In this document: one piece after another, positions 7,336-15,836 of the stretch
Numbering within the stretch: position 1 is the stretch's first letter
Layout: each line of letters begins with the position of its first letter
From: Deltaproteobacteria bacterium
GTDB taxonomy: Bacteria > Desulfobacterota > Desulfuromonadia > Geobacterales > Geobacteraceae
DNA: 56,694 nt
Assembly (NCBI GenBank): GCA_021847245.1
Contig: JAJZUC010000010.1
Location: forward strand, 1-56,694
Direction: 5' to 3'
Translations under genes and position numbers: made by a program
Notes under the pieces: generated by a model
Database searches by the model: none
What the model was told of the DNA's origin: nothing
The model's input: only the letters and a program-made list of their open reading frames with translations

Positions 7336-9522
7336 ATGTTAGAATACTATGAGACTATACATATACATATGATCAACTTTGCTGCTGAGTTAAGCCACAA
7401 AATTAGTGTTGTTGCTGTGCTCACCTGCTACAATCGTAAGACAAAGACAGAGACATGTCTTGCCAGTTTGTACAACGCGGTGGAACTGTTAGCGGGCAGA
7501 ATTCATATACGAGTGTTTATCACCGACGATGGTAGTTCCGATGGTACCAATGATATGTTAAGGGACCGCTTTCCGCAGGTAGAGGTGCTTCGTGGAAATG
7601 GTGGGTTGTTCTGGAATGGGGGCATGCGACTCGCTTTTGGTCAGGCTCTAGAGGGAAATTATGATTTCTACTTGTGGCTTAATGATGACACAGTACTTTA
7701 CCCCGATTCCATAGAGTGTTTATTGGCAACCCATGATGAGTTGGTGGCAACAACTGGCCGCAGCGGCATAGTGGTTGGCACAACACGTAATGATGAAGGT
7801 AAATCGAGCTACGGGGGGCAACGCCGGCAAGAAGGTAGCTACGCGCCACGCTTTATCAGGGTTGAACCAACTGACAAGCCTCAACCTTGTGACACATTTA
7901 ATGGCAACTGTGTTCTTATCTCTGCTGAAGCAGCCAAACGACTCGGTAACCTGGAAGCAGCCTTTAAGCATAGCATGGGTGATACGGATTATGGTTTGCG
8001 GGCTACTAAGATGGGGATCCCAATTTGGGTGATGCCCGGTTTCGTCGGCTTATGCACTAATGACAATGTCGTGCAAGGGACCTACCTGGATCGCACCTTG
8101 CCGCTCGCGAAACGTTGGAAGAAGGCAATGGCTCCGAAAGGATTGCCGCCCCACGCTTGGCGCGTATTCTGTCATCGACACACCGGCCCATTTTGGCCAC
8201 TCTATTGGCTTTGGCCTTACGTCAAGTTAGTAATAACTTCATTGATGCGCGGTCTTAAATGTACTCATCCAGTATCAGTATTGGCTCTTTCGGTTGCCAT
8301 AGCTATTGTTACCTTTTCTTGCGGGTTACAAGCAGCGAATCAGGCCACTTCCCCGCGGCATCCACTGAGATCAGAATTCTTTGGGATTCATATTCATAGG
8401 GCTGACACAACCACCCGCTGGCCCTTTGTGCGTTTTGGAGCATGGAGGCTTTGGGACGCTCATGTCAATTGGCGTGATATCGAGCCTAGCAAAGGTTTAT
8501 GGCGGTTCGACAAAATGGATCAATTATTGTCTCTGGCTGACAAGAACAAGGTAGAGCCGCTAATTGTCCTTGGAGTAACACCACAATGGGCATCAAGTCG
8601 ACCAAATGAGCCGTTTGTTTATGGGGCGGGCGGAGCGGCAGAGCCTTATGATATTCGCGATTGGGAAAATTATGTTCGGAAATTAGCAACACGCTATAAA
8701 GGTCGCATCCACCACTATGAATTGTGGAACGAGCCAAAATACTCTGATTTTGAGTCAGTGAAGGGTGCGTTTTATACCGGCACCTTAGACAGTTTGGTGA
8801 AACTAGCCTGCTCCGCCTACCGGGTCTTAAAGGAAGTAGATCCTAACAATCAACTTCTTACCCCTGGGTTTACCGGTGCAAGCGATCGCTTGGACAAGTT
8901 TTTATCCAATGGAGGGAAAGAGTGCAGCGACATAGTTGCTTTTCACTTCTACACAGCAACACCGGAGAAGATGCTTGAGCGTGTTAGAGACGTACAACAG
9001 GTTATGAAAAATAATGGGGTCGCGGACCGTGAGTTGTGGAATACAGAGCAGGGCTATGAGGTAGTTGGACCGGACGCCAAAATTCCTGGCAATCTGGGTT
9101 TCGAGGTGCGGGATATTGAAACCGAGGCGGCTTACATCCCGCGTGCCTTTGTCTTGGCTGCGGCAGCTGGCGTTAACAGATTCTATTTCTATTCTTGGGA
9201 GCGAATATTAGAGAAAGATGGAACGCCTTCGGTCGCAGCCCAGGCCATGGGGCATACAGTCCGTTGGCTCAAAAATGCAACAATCGAATCTTGTGGAACC
9301 GAAAATGGCGAAGTGTGGACTTGTTCTCTTACCCGGCAGGGACGTAAGGCTTGGATGGTGTGGAATGCCCGAGGTTATAGCGAGTTGCAGATACCCAACG
9401 CGTGGGAAATCAAGGCGTTCGAGTCGCTTGACGGTCCTGCTGGTTTAGTTCAAACACCAGTCATTACCCTGGGTCAGTCAGCTATTCTCCTTAAACAGGA
9501 GGCGGTTGTATGGACCCCATGA
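7336..9522 (+). CDS. GT2 glycosyltransferase fused through a membrane segment to a glycoside hydrolase domain
   Basis: One continuous 728-residue frame. Residues about 22-280 are a GT-A family 2 domain with VLTCYNR, D64-D65-G66, N116-D117-D118 and GDTDYG near 215-220, most like rhamnosyltransferase-type GT2 enzymes. Hydrophobic stretches follow at about 284-303 and 312-334; the second, starting near Met304, looks like a secretion signal. Residues about 345-725 form a TIM-barrel glycosidase related to GH39/GH5-like clan A enzymes, with W464-N465-E466-P467 (predicted acid/base) and a second glutamate E571 in LWNTEQGY (predicted nucleophile). I infer sugar addition in the cytoplasm and glycan trimming or transglycosylation outside. 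An internal start at ATG 8245 could produce the hydrolase alone. The first start lacks a good ribosome binding site; ATG 7369 is possible. Confidence 0.8.
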   Translation: MLEYYETIHIHMINFAAELSHKISVVAVLTCYNRKTKTETCLASLYNAVELLAGRIHIRVFITDDGSSDGTNDMLRDRFPQVEVLRGNGGLFWNGGMRLAFGQALEGNYDFYLWLNDDTVLYPDSIECLLATHDELVATTGRSGIVVGTTRNDEGKSSYGGQRRQEGSYAPRFIRVEPTDKPQPCDTFNGNCVLISAEAAKRLGNLEAAFKHSMGDTDYGLRATKMGIPIWVMPGFVGLCTNDNVVQGTYLDRTLPLAKRWKKAMAPKGLPPHAWRVFCHRHTGPFWPLYWLWPYVKLVITSLMRGLKCTHPVSVLALSVAIAIVTFSCGLQAANQATSPRHPLRSEFFGIHIHRADTTTRWPFVRFGAWRLWDAHVNWRDIEPSKGLWRFDKMDQLLSLADKNKVEPLIVLGVTPQWASSRPNEPFVYGAGGAAEPYDIRDWENYVRKLATRYKGRIHHYELWNEPKYSDFESVKGAFYTGTLDSLVKLACSAYRVLKEVDPNNQLLTPGFTGASDRLDKFLSNGGKECSDIVAFHFYTATPEKMLERVRDVQQVMKNNGVADRELWNTEQGYEVVGPDAKIPGNLGFEVRDIETEAAYIPRAFVLAAAAGVNRFYFYSWERILEKDGTPSVAAQAMGHTVRWLKNATIESCGTENGEVWTCSLTRQGRKAWMVWNARGYSELQIPNAWEIKAFESLDGPAGLVQTPVITLGQSAILLKQEAVVWTP

Positions 9523-9564
9523 AATGAGTTCACCATTACAACAGAGAGAGCAAGGAATGTCTTT

Positions 9565-10737
9565 ATGAGCAGCACCAAGCCATGGATCGCTGTATTTGAC
9601 TTGAGTGTAACGCGCAACAGCCCGGCAGGTAGTTGTGTGTTGACAGAAGTTCTAGGTGTGGCGAATGAATTTGATATTACAGTATTTTCTGACGCTTTTG
9701 ACTGCGACGCCACTAAGCGGCTGCAATGGGTGCGAGTTCCTCTACCAAAGAAGCCTGGTTTCCTTAGATATATGATGTTTCATATGCTTGCACCACTTGC
9801 CCTACGTTGGCATATAAGACAGCGTGGAATCGCTCCTGTTTTGATCCAGGCGACCCAAGCGCAATTTATTGGTGCAAACGTATGCTATCCCCATTTTTGT
9901 CATCGGGCCTATCTAAACAACCAATGGCAACTGCAACGTTCTACTGGGTTACGTCGTTTGGCTCGCTGGATAACCCATTCATATAATGCCGCTACAGAAG
10001 CACTGGCCTTTAAACGCGCACAAATGGTGATAGCTCCCTCTCAAGGTCTTATAAAGGAGCTTGTAGCTACCTACCCTTTTCTTTACGGAAAGACGCGGCA
10101 GATACCTAATCCAGTAGACGTGGCCGCCTTCAGGCGTCCTGATGATTTCGACAGAAAGATGATGCGCACTACTATTGGGTTAAATGACAATGATAAGGTG
10201 CTATGTTTCGCAGCCTTGGGTGATTTTGAACGCAAGGGATTGGGTATAATCGTTGATGCGCTGGTACAAATTCCTGATGCAGATGTGAAACTGATGGTTG
10301 TCGGCGGAAGTCATAGCGAAATCTTAGCGTTTAAAGAACAGGCAATTAGAGCAGGTGTTATTGACAGGCTTTTGTTTACTGGTTTCCAGAAAGACGTGAG
10401 GCCATTCTTCTGGGCATCTGATCTTTTCGTGTTCCCATCAACTTATGAAATCTTTTCTTTGGTCCTAATCCAAGCGCCAGCCGCAGGATTACCAGTTCTT
10501 GCCACGCGCTTGCACGGCTTTGAGGAATATGCAGAGGATGGTCGAAACTGCTGGATAGTCGAACGAACAGTAGAGTCTGTTAGAAATGCCATCTTGGATG
10601 CAATTTGTGATAGCTCAAGACTAAAAGGAATAGGAGCTGCAGCGCTTCAAGCTGTGCAGCGATACAATAAGGAGAATTTTGTCGCCGAGTGGAGGTCGTG
10701 TATACGTGCGATGCTTCCAGAAAAGTCAAAGGAGTAA
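9565..10737 (+). CDS. Glycosyltransferase family 4 (GT-B)
   Basis: A 390-residue GT4-type enzyme. The C-terminal half has the standard donor-site elements: IPNPVDVAAF, FAALGDFERKGLGIIVDAL (the GDFERKG loop binds the nucleotide-sugar phosphates) and FPSTYEIFSLVLIQAPAAG, in which the E-x7-E motif is changed to E-x7-Q. The N-terminal half is only loosely conserved, as usual for the acceptor domain. A weak ribosome binding site (AAGGA) precedes ATG 9565. It lies 42 bases after the GT2-hydrolase fusion and probably belongs to the same transcript. Sugar specificity is unknown. Confidence 0.8.
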   Translation: MSSTKPWIAVFDLSVTRNSPAGSCVLTEVLGVANEFDITVFSDAFDCDATKRLQWVRVPLPKKPGFLRYMMFHMLAPLALRWHIRQRGIAPVLIQATQAQFIGANVCYPHFCHRAYLNNQWQLQRSTGLRRLARWITHSYNAATEALAFKRAQMVIAPSQGLIKELVATYPFLYGKTRQIPNPVDVAAFRRPDDFDRKMMRTTIGLNDNDKVLCFAALGDFERKGLGIIVDALVQIPDADVKLMVVGGSHSEILAFKEQAIRAGVIDRLLFTGFQKDVRPFFWASDLFVFPSTYEIFSLVLIQAPAAGLPVLATRLHGFEEYAEDGRNCWIVERTVESVRNAILDAICDSSRLKGIGAAALQAVQRYNKENFVAEWRSCIRAMLPEKSKE

Positions 10738-10800
10738 ATCAGTATTTCAAAGCTATTACAAAACTAGACTCTAGGTAAGAGCGGAGTCGGAGTAGTTTTT

Positions 10801-11928
10801 ATGATAGATGTTGTCGTAATACAACGACGCCTTACTCATTACCGTACGCCGCTATTTGAACTATTAAGGTCATCTTTGGCTGACTCTCGAATATCACTTC
10901 GTTTAGTCCACGGTCAGCCAACACCTGATGAGATTGTTAAGAAAGACACGGGTAGACTTCTTTGGGCGGAACAGGTCAAGAACCGTTACTGGCAGGTAAC
11001 TGGTAAAGCCATATGTTGGCAGCCTCTTATTAATGTGCTTGGAAAAGCCGATTTGGTAGTACTTACTCAAGAAAACAGCCTGCTTTCAAACTATCCATTA
11101 CTTCTCAAGAGGCACCTTGGTGGTCCAAAAGTAGCATTCTGGGGCCATGGTGCTAATCTTCAGTCGAACAATCCTAACGGCATCAGAGAACGATTCAAGC
11201 GCTGGACGACAAACCGTGTTGATTGGTGGTTTGCCTATACTGGGCTGAGTGTGGAGTTGATTGAGCGTTGTGGGTTCCCACGGGAGCGAATCACCAACCT
11301 GGAAAATGCGGTTGACACTGCGGCGTTGCGTGCAGAACTTGCTTCTATTGATCCGAATGAATTAGCTGAGCTACGCCAGCGTCTCGGGATGGATGGCGCG
11401 CAAGTCGGACTTTACTTGGGCTCTCTGTATGCTGAGAAGCGGCTGGACATTGTATTTGAGACTGCTAAAAAGCTGTATGCGAAGGATCCAACATTTCGTC
11501 TCTTGATTGTAGGTGATGGACCGATGAGAACTGAAGTTCAACGATTTTGCATGGAACATTCATGGAGTGTGTGGGTCGGAACCAAAACAGGCCGAGATAA
11601 ATGCTTTCACCTTTCATTGGCTGACGTAATATTGAATCCTGGGATGGTGGGTCTAGGTATGCTAGATTCCTTCATAGCAGGTGTTCCAATGGTTACAACA
11701 GACTGTGGTTTACATTCTCCAGAAATTGCTTATCTCAGACAGCACTATAATGGTGTTATGACCGAGAATACTTTGGATGGCTACGTTAATGCTGTGCAGC
11801 GAATACTCAATGATGAACCGTATCGTGCAAAACTGGTAGAAGGTTGCCGCAACTCTGCGCAACACTACACCATTGAAAACATGGCAAGCAATTTTTGTGA
11901 AGGCATAAAGAAAGCACTAGTCTCATGA
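10801..11928 (+). CDS. Divergent glycosyltransferase family 4 (GT-B)
   Basis: A 375-residue protein with the opening MIDVVVIQRRLTHYRTPLFE and a GT4-like donor domain (LYLGSLYAEKRLDIVFETAKKL). The region where family 4 enzymes carry E-x7-E reads NPGMVGLGMLDSFIAGVPM: the first glutamate is missing and the second is replaced by aspartate. This occurs in a subset of GT4 enzymes and may mark altered donor handling rather than inactivity, because the frame is intact and the fold elements are present. It overlaps the next glycosyltransferase by 4 bases, so the two are translationally coupled. Confidence 0.75.
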   Translation: MIDVVVIQRRLTHYRTPLFELLRSSLADSRISLRLVHGQPTPDEIVKKDTGRLLWAEQVKNRYWQVTGKAICWQPLINVLGKADLVVLTQENSLLSNYPLLLKRHLGGPKVAFWGHGANLQSNNPNGIRERFKRWTTNRVDWWFAYTGLSVELIERCGFPRERITNLENAVDTAALRAELASIDPNELAELRQRLGMDGAQVGLYLGSLYAEKRLDIVFETAKKLYAKDPTFRLLIVGDGPMRTEVQRFCMEHSWSVWVGTKTGRDKCFHLSLADVILNPGMVGLGMLDSFIAGVPMVTTDCGLHSPEIAYLRQHYNGVMTENTLDGYVNAVQRILNDEPYRAKLVEGCRNSAQHYTIENMASNFCEGIKKALVS

Positions 11929-13091
11929 TGCAACCATTACGCATATTGTTTTCTCATAATTATTATCAACTCCGTGGTGGTGAAGATTCAGTTGCTGATG
12001 CTGAGCCACTCTTGTTAAATAATAATGGTTGTGTAGTCGAGACCTTCCTACGTCATAACGATGATATCGGTGATATTTCTCCTCTTCGGGCGGTTCTGGG
12101 TACCTTTTGGTCACGTAAAACTCACGAAGATGTTGTATCGATTATTTCTCGATTCAAACCCGATGTAATTCATGTTCACAATACCTTCCCACTCATCTCT
12201 CCTTCGATATACTGGGCAGCTTCGAGTGCAGGCATCCCCATTGTTCAGACGCTTCACAATTTCCGGCTGCTGTGTCCGCAAGCCATGCTGCTGCGTGAAG
12301 GAGGAGTTTGCGAGGACTGTCTTGGAAAATTGCCGAATGGAGCGATTCTTCGTAAGTGTTATCGAGGTTCTCTTCCGCAGTCGGCAGTGTTGGCAGGAAT
12401 GTTGACTTTTCACCGTATGTTAGGAACGTGGCAACACAAGGTGACGCGGTACATTGCCCTGAACGAGTTCTGTCGCAACAAGTTCATCCAGGGTGGTCTT
12501 CCGGCTGAGCGGATATCGGTAAAGCCGAACTTCGTGGATGTTCCTGCACCTGCTTCAACACGACGAGAGGGCGGATTATTTGTGGGGCGACTCTCTCCGG
12601 AAAAGGGCATAGAGGTTTTGTTGGGAGCCCTTGATCGATTGGAGGATACGGTCATAGAAATTGTTGGTACTGGGCCTGAACAGGAGCGGGTGCAGGATCA
12701 TCCTCGTACGAGATGTCTTGGCGCATTGAATCAGGATGAAGTGATGAATAAGATGCGCGACGCGGCGTATCTGGTCATGCCGAGCATATGGTATGAAAAT
12801 TTTCCCCGTACGCTGGTTGAGGCTTTTGCCTGCGGCCTTCCGGTTATTGCCAGTCGTTTGGGAGCGATGGCGGAATTGGTGCGCGACGGCGAAACGGGGC
12901 TGCTTTTTGAGCCGGGCAATGCGGATGATCTGACGAAAAAGATCGCCTGGGCCAAGGCAAACCCCGAAAAAATGTGTGAGATGGGCACGCGGGCCAGGCA
13001 GGAATACGAAGCGAAATATACTCCGGAAATCAACTACAACCAGTTAATGACCATCTATGCAGACGCAATTGCTGCTGCAAAACAGGTGTAG
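11925..13091 (+). CDS. Glycosyltransferase family 4 (GT-B)
   Basis: A 388-residue GT4 enzyme. The N-terminal domain has the RGGEDSVADAE segment and PDVIHVHNTFPLISPSIY, common in exopolysaccharide GT4 enzymes. The donor domain has FVGRLSPEKGIEVLLGAL and MPSIWYENFPRTLVEAFACG, with both glutamates of E-x7-E in place. Base composition changes inside this gene: the first part is AT-rich like the upstream cluster, while from about 12.5 kb it approaches the high-GC norm of the window. This may mark a recombination boundary. It is the last gene of the overlapping glycosyltransferase series. Confidence 0.85.
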   Translation: MMQPLRILFSHNYYQLRGGEDSVADAEPLLLNNNGCVVETFLRHNDDIGDISPLRAVLGTFWSRKTHEDVVSIISRFKPDVIHVHNTFPLISPSIYWAASSAGIPIVQTLHNFRLLCPQAMLLREGGVCEDCLGKLPNGAILRKCYRGSLPQSAVLAGMLTFHRMLGTWQHKVTRYIALNEFCRNKFIQGGLPAERISVKPNFVDVPAPASTRREGGLFVGRLSPEKGIEVLLGALDRLEDTVIEIVGTGPEQERVQDHPRTRCLGALNQDEVMNKMRDAAYLVMPSIWYENFPRTLVEAFACGLPVIASRLGAMAELVRDGETGLLFEPGNADDLTKKIAWAKANPEKMCEMGTRARQEYEAKYTPEINYNQLMTIYADAIAAAKQV

Positions 13092-13096
13092 AAAAA

Positions 13097-13894
13097 TTGA
13101 AGACGGTGTCAGTCAATACGCATCGCGCCTCAATATTGGGTGCCCGTATCAATGCATTATCCTGGAATGAAGCTCTGGGAACGCTGTCAGCTTGGGGATC
13201 TAACCGCGAATCCCGCTACATCTGCATCTGCAACGTCCACTCTGTTGTAACCGCAAAGCAGGACCCCAGATTCCAGTCCGTCATCAACCATGCCGATATG
13301 GCCACCCCAGACGGCATGCCCCTCGCCTGGACCCTCCGACGGCTGGGGTTTCCCGGCCAGCAGCGGATCAACGGCCCGGACCTGATGTGGAAGTACTGCG
13401 AGCGGGCCGCCGCAAACGGGCAGTCGATTTTCCTGTACGGCAGTACCGACGCCACGCTGGACCTACTGCAAAATCGGCTCAAGTCGGCCTTTCCGGCCCT
13501 GAAAATCGCCGGTGCCTATTCTCCTCCCTTTCGGCCCTTGAGCACGGAAGAGGAGCAGAGCATTGTGGCGATGATCAACGACTCTGGCGCAAACGTCGTC
13601 TTTGTCGGCCTCGGTTGCCCCAAGCAGGAATTCTGGATGGCGGAACACCGGGGCAGGATCAAGGCCGTCATGATCGGTGTCGGTGCGGCCTTCGACTATC
13701 ACGCCGGCACCATCAAGCGAGCGCCGCTCTGGATGCAGAACTCGGGCTTTGAGTGGCTCTACCGGCTGGTTTCTGAACCACGGCGTCTGTGGCGGAGATA
13801 CCTCGTCACCAACAGCCTTTTCGTCCTATTCATCTGCAGGCAGTTCTGGCAACGCCGACTGAATGCAACCGAATCCGTGAGGCGTAAGGGGTGA
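13097..13894 (+). CDS. WecG/TagA/CpsF family glycosyltransferase (GT26)
   Basis: This 265-residue product has the full family pattern: NHADMATPDGMPLAW with the putative catalytic aspartate D72, GQQRINGPDLM, FVGLGCPKQEFWM and GVGAAFDYHAGTIKRAPLWM, then the basic amphipathic C-terminal appendage (EWLYRLVSEPRRLWRRYL) that docks on the membrane. Relatives transfer ManNAc, ManNAcA or similar sugars to an undecaprenyl-diphosphate-linked primer, which would make this the second step of repeat-unit synthesis here. TTG 13097, 5 bases after the previous stop, is used as start; GTG 13106 is possible. Composition is high-GC. Confidence 0.85.
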   Translation: MKTVSVNTHRASILGARINALSWNEALGTLSAWGSNRESRYICICNVHSVVTAKQDPRFQSVINHADMATPDGMPLAWTLRRLGFPGQQRINGPDLMWKYCERAAANGQSIFLYGSTDATLDLLQNRLKSAFPALKIAGAYSPPFRPLSTEEEQSIVAMINDSGANVVFVGLGCPKQEFWMAEHRGRIKAVMIGVGAAFDYHAGTIKRAPLWMQNSGFEWLYRLVSEPRRLWRRYLVTNSLFVLFICRQFWQRRLNATESVRRKG

Positions 13895-13995
13895 GGAGCA
13901 AAAAGGCCTCATCAACTGACATTTGCATTGTAGCCTGTAATCAGCGGTACATCCGCAAGCTCACTGAAAAATAATTCCCACATACCGGAGAACCC

Positions 13996-15045
13996 ATGAA
14001 ACGCGCACTTATTACCGGCATCACCGGCCAAGATGGCTCCTATCTGACTGAACTGCTTCTTGACAAAGGATACGAGGTCCACGGCATTATCCGCCGCTCC
14101 TCATCCTTCAATACCGGCCGGGTGGATCACCTTTATCGCGACCCCCACGAGACCGATGTCCGTCTCTTCCTCCACTACGGCGACCTGAACGACGCCAGCT
14201 CGATCAACAAGGTGCTTCGGGATGTGCGCCCCGATGAGATCTACAACCTGGGAGCCCAGAGCCACGTGCGCGTCTCCTTTGACGTGCCCGAGTACACCGG
14301 CGAGGTGGATGCCCTCGGCACGGTTCGCCTTCTCGAAGGGATCCGCGAAACCGGTCTGAACACGAAATTCTATCAGGCCTCGTCCTCTGAGCTGTACGGC
14401 AAGGTGGTGGAGACCCCCCAGAGGGAGACCACTCCCTTTTACCCCCGCTCCCCCTACGCCTGCGCCAAGGCATACTCCTTCTACATCACCGTCAACTACC
14501 GCGAAAGCTACAACATGTTCGCCTGCAACGGCATCCTCTTCAACCACGAGTCTCCCCGCCGGGGCGAGACCTTCGTTACCCGGAAGATCACCCGGGCGGC
14601 CACCCGGATCAAGCTCGGCCTCCAGGAGAGGTTGTTTCTGGGGAATCTCGACGCGAAGCGCGACTGGGGTTTCGCCGGCGACTACGTGGAGGCGATGTGG
14701 ATGATGCTCCAGCAGCCTGAGCCGGACGATTACGTGGTGGCGACGGGGGAGACCTGCTCGGTGCGCCTCTTCGCCGAGAAGGTCTTCGCACGGCTCGACA
14801 TGCCCCTCGTGTGGCAGGGGATGGGGATTAACGAAAAGGGGATCGACAGCAAGACCGGCAGAATCGTCATCGAGATCGATCCGAAATACTTCCGTCCCGC
14901 CGAGGTTGATCTCCTTCTCGGAGACCCGACCAAGGCCAAGAGCAACCTCGGGTGGAAGCCCCGCACCGATTTCGACGGGCTGGTCAACATGATGGTCGAC
15001 GCGGACCTGAAGCTTGCCGAGCGGGAGATGCGGGCGAATGGGTAA
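13996..15045 (+). CDS. gmd: GDP-mannose 4,6-dehydratase
   Basis: A 349-residue short-chain dehydrogenase/reductase of the extended type, the usual length for Gmd. The N-terminal NADP-binding motif is [10 protein letters not shown] (residues 8-17). The active site has SSSELYGK and Y154-x3-K158 within [12 protein letters not shown], and [19 protein letters not shown] is a strong Gmd signature. It converts GDP-D-mannose to GDP-4-keto-6-deoxymannose, the precursor of GDP-fucose, GDP-rhamnose or GDP-perosamine, so the polymer probably contains such a 6-deoxyhexose. No partner reductase or epimerase is adjacent. A REP-like hairpin begins right at the stop codon. Confidence 0.93.
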   Translation: MKRALITGITGQDGSYLTELLLDKGYEVHGIIRRSSSFNTGRVDHLYRDPHETDVRLFLHYGDLNDASSINKVLRDVRPDEIYNLGAQSHVRVSFDVPEYTGEVDALGTVRLLEGIRETGLNTKFYQASSSELYGKVVETPQRETTPFYPRSPYACAKAYSFYITVNYRESYNMFACNGILFNHESPRRGETFVTRKITRAATRIKLGLQERLFLGNLDAKRDWGFAGDYVEAMWMMLQQPEPDDYVVATGETCSVRLFAEKVFARLDMPLVWQGMGINEKGIDSKTGRIVIEIDPKYFRPAEVDLLLGDPTKAKSNLGWKPRTDFDGLVNMMVDADLKLAEREMRANG

Positions 15046-15170
15046 CCCCTCCCGACCTCCCCTTAACCCAAGGGGAGGGGCAAATTCAGGGAGGAGCAAA
15101 TCAAAGCCAGACAAGAGCCTTCACCCCCTCTTGGGTTAAGAGGGGGCCGGGGGGAGTTACGAAGCAGGGG
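15044..15170 (+). repeat. REP-like hairpin pair (P1 + P2), copy 1
   Basis: P1 (about 15044-15081) is an imperfect palindrome built from CCCCTCCC and its complement around CCTTAACCCAAGG. P2 (about 15121-15165) is CCCCCTCTTGGGTTAAGAGGGGG followed by GGGGGGAGTTACGAA. The same P1/P2 pair recurs at 17.9 kb and 18.4 kb, and close relatives lie at 16.9-17.0 kb. Copy 1 directly abuts the gmd stop and so marks the left edge of the accessory patch. Confidence 0.85.
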
Positions 15171-15234
15171 GAAGTTACGAGGTCGTGCGAGTTAGAACAG
15201 GGGACAAGGTAGGAGCTTCCCATTCCATTGTAAT

Positions 15235-15277
15235 CGGTCTACAATAAGTTACACTAAGTATAACTTTGTGTAGACCG
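15235..15277 (+). promoter_or_regulatory. Extended palindrome upstream of abiEi, probable autoregulatory operator
   Basis: CGGTCTACA (15235-15243) is mirrored by TGTAGACCG (15269-15277), and an inner AAGTTA (15246-15251) by TAACTT (15261-15266). Both pairs share one centre at 15256. AbiEi antitoxins of known systems repress their own promoter by binding inverted repeats, so this is the expected operator, 11 bases upstream of the abiEi start. The repeats are seen in sequence; binding is inference. Confidence 0.65.
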
Positions 15278-15287
15278 GAGCAATTAT

Positions 15288-15836
15288 ATGCAACCCGTGA
15301 AGCAACTGATGCACATTCTGGCGCAGCTGGCAGATGACGAACATTACCTGTTTTCGTTGAGCGATCTGCAGGGGGCCCTGCCGGGCCAAAGCCAGGGAGC
15401 ATTCAGGGCGCTTGTCAGCCGGGCGGAGAAGGAGGGACTCCTCACGCGCGTCTGCCGGGGGCTTTACCTCTATCCGAGAGTCAACTTTCCACGGGGGCTG
15501 ATTCTGTACCATGTGGCCGCCAGGCTCCGCGCCAGTGAATTCAATTACATCAGCCTGGAGACGGCATTGAGCGATGCGGGGGTGATCTCGCAGGTCCCCA
15601 TGAACTGGATTACGCTCATGTCTTCGGGGCGCAGCCATATCGTCAACTGCGGTGATTTTGGCCGCATTGAATTCGTTCACACAAAAAAACGGCCGGAGAC
15701 CCTGGCCGATCAGCTCGTCTATGATCCGCGCTGTCACCTCTGGCGCGCCTCTGTGGCCCTGGCCATCAGGGATATGAGAGCCACCGGACGCAGTACCGAT
15801 CTGGTTGACTGGGGGGCAGTCGATGAGCTTGTTTGA
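15288..15836 (+). CDS. abiEi: Type IV toxin-antitoxin AbiEi family antitoxin/repressor
   Basis: A 182-residue protein with an N-terminal winged-helix part (about 1-70, LSDLQGALPGQSQGAFRALVSRAEKEG, then a wing with RVCRGLYLYP) and a C-terminal domain with YISLETALSDAGVISQVP, both typical of AbiEi. It would repress its own operon and block the AbiEii toxin. A weak GGAG ribosome binding site lies before ATG 15288, just after the palindrome. It overlaps abiEii by 14 bases, the normal order and coupling for AbiE. Known AbiE systems give abortive infection against phage; that function here is inferred. Confidence 0.88.
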   Translation: MQPVKQLMHILAQLADDEHYLFSLSDLQGALPGQSQGAFRALVSRAEKEGLLTRVCRGLYLYPRVNFPRGLILYHVAARLRASEFNYISLETALSDAGVISQVPMNWITLMSSGRSHIVNCGDFGRIEFVHTKKRPETLADQLVYDPRCHLWRASVALAIRDMRATGRSTDLVDWGAVDELV

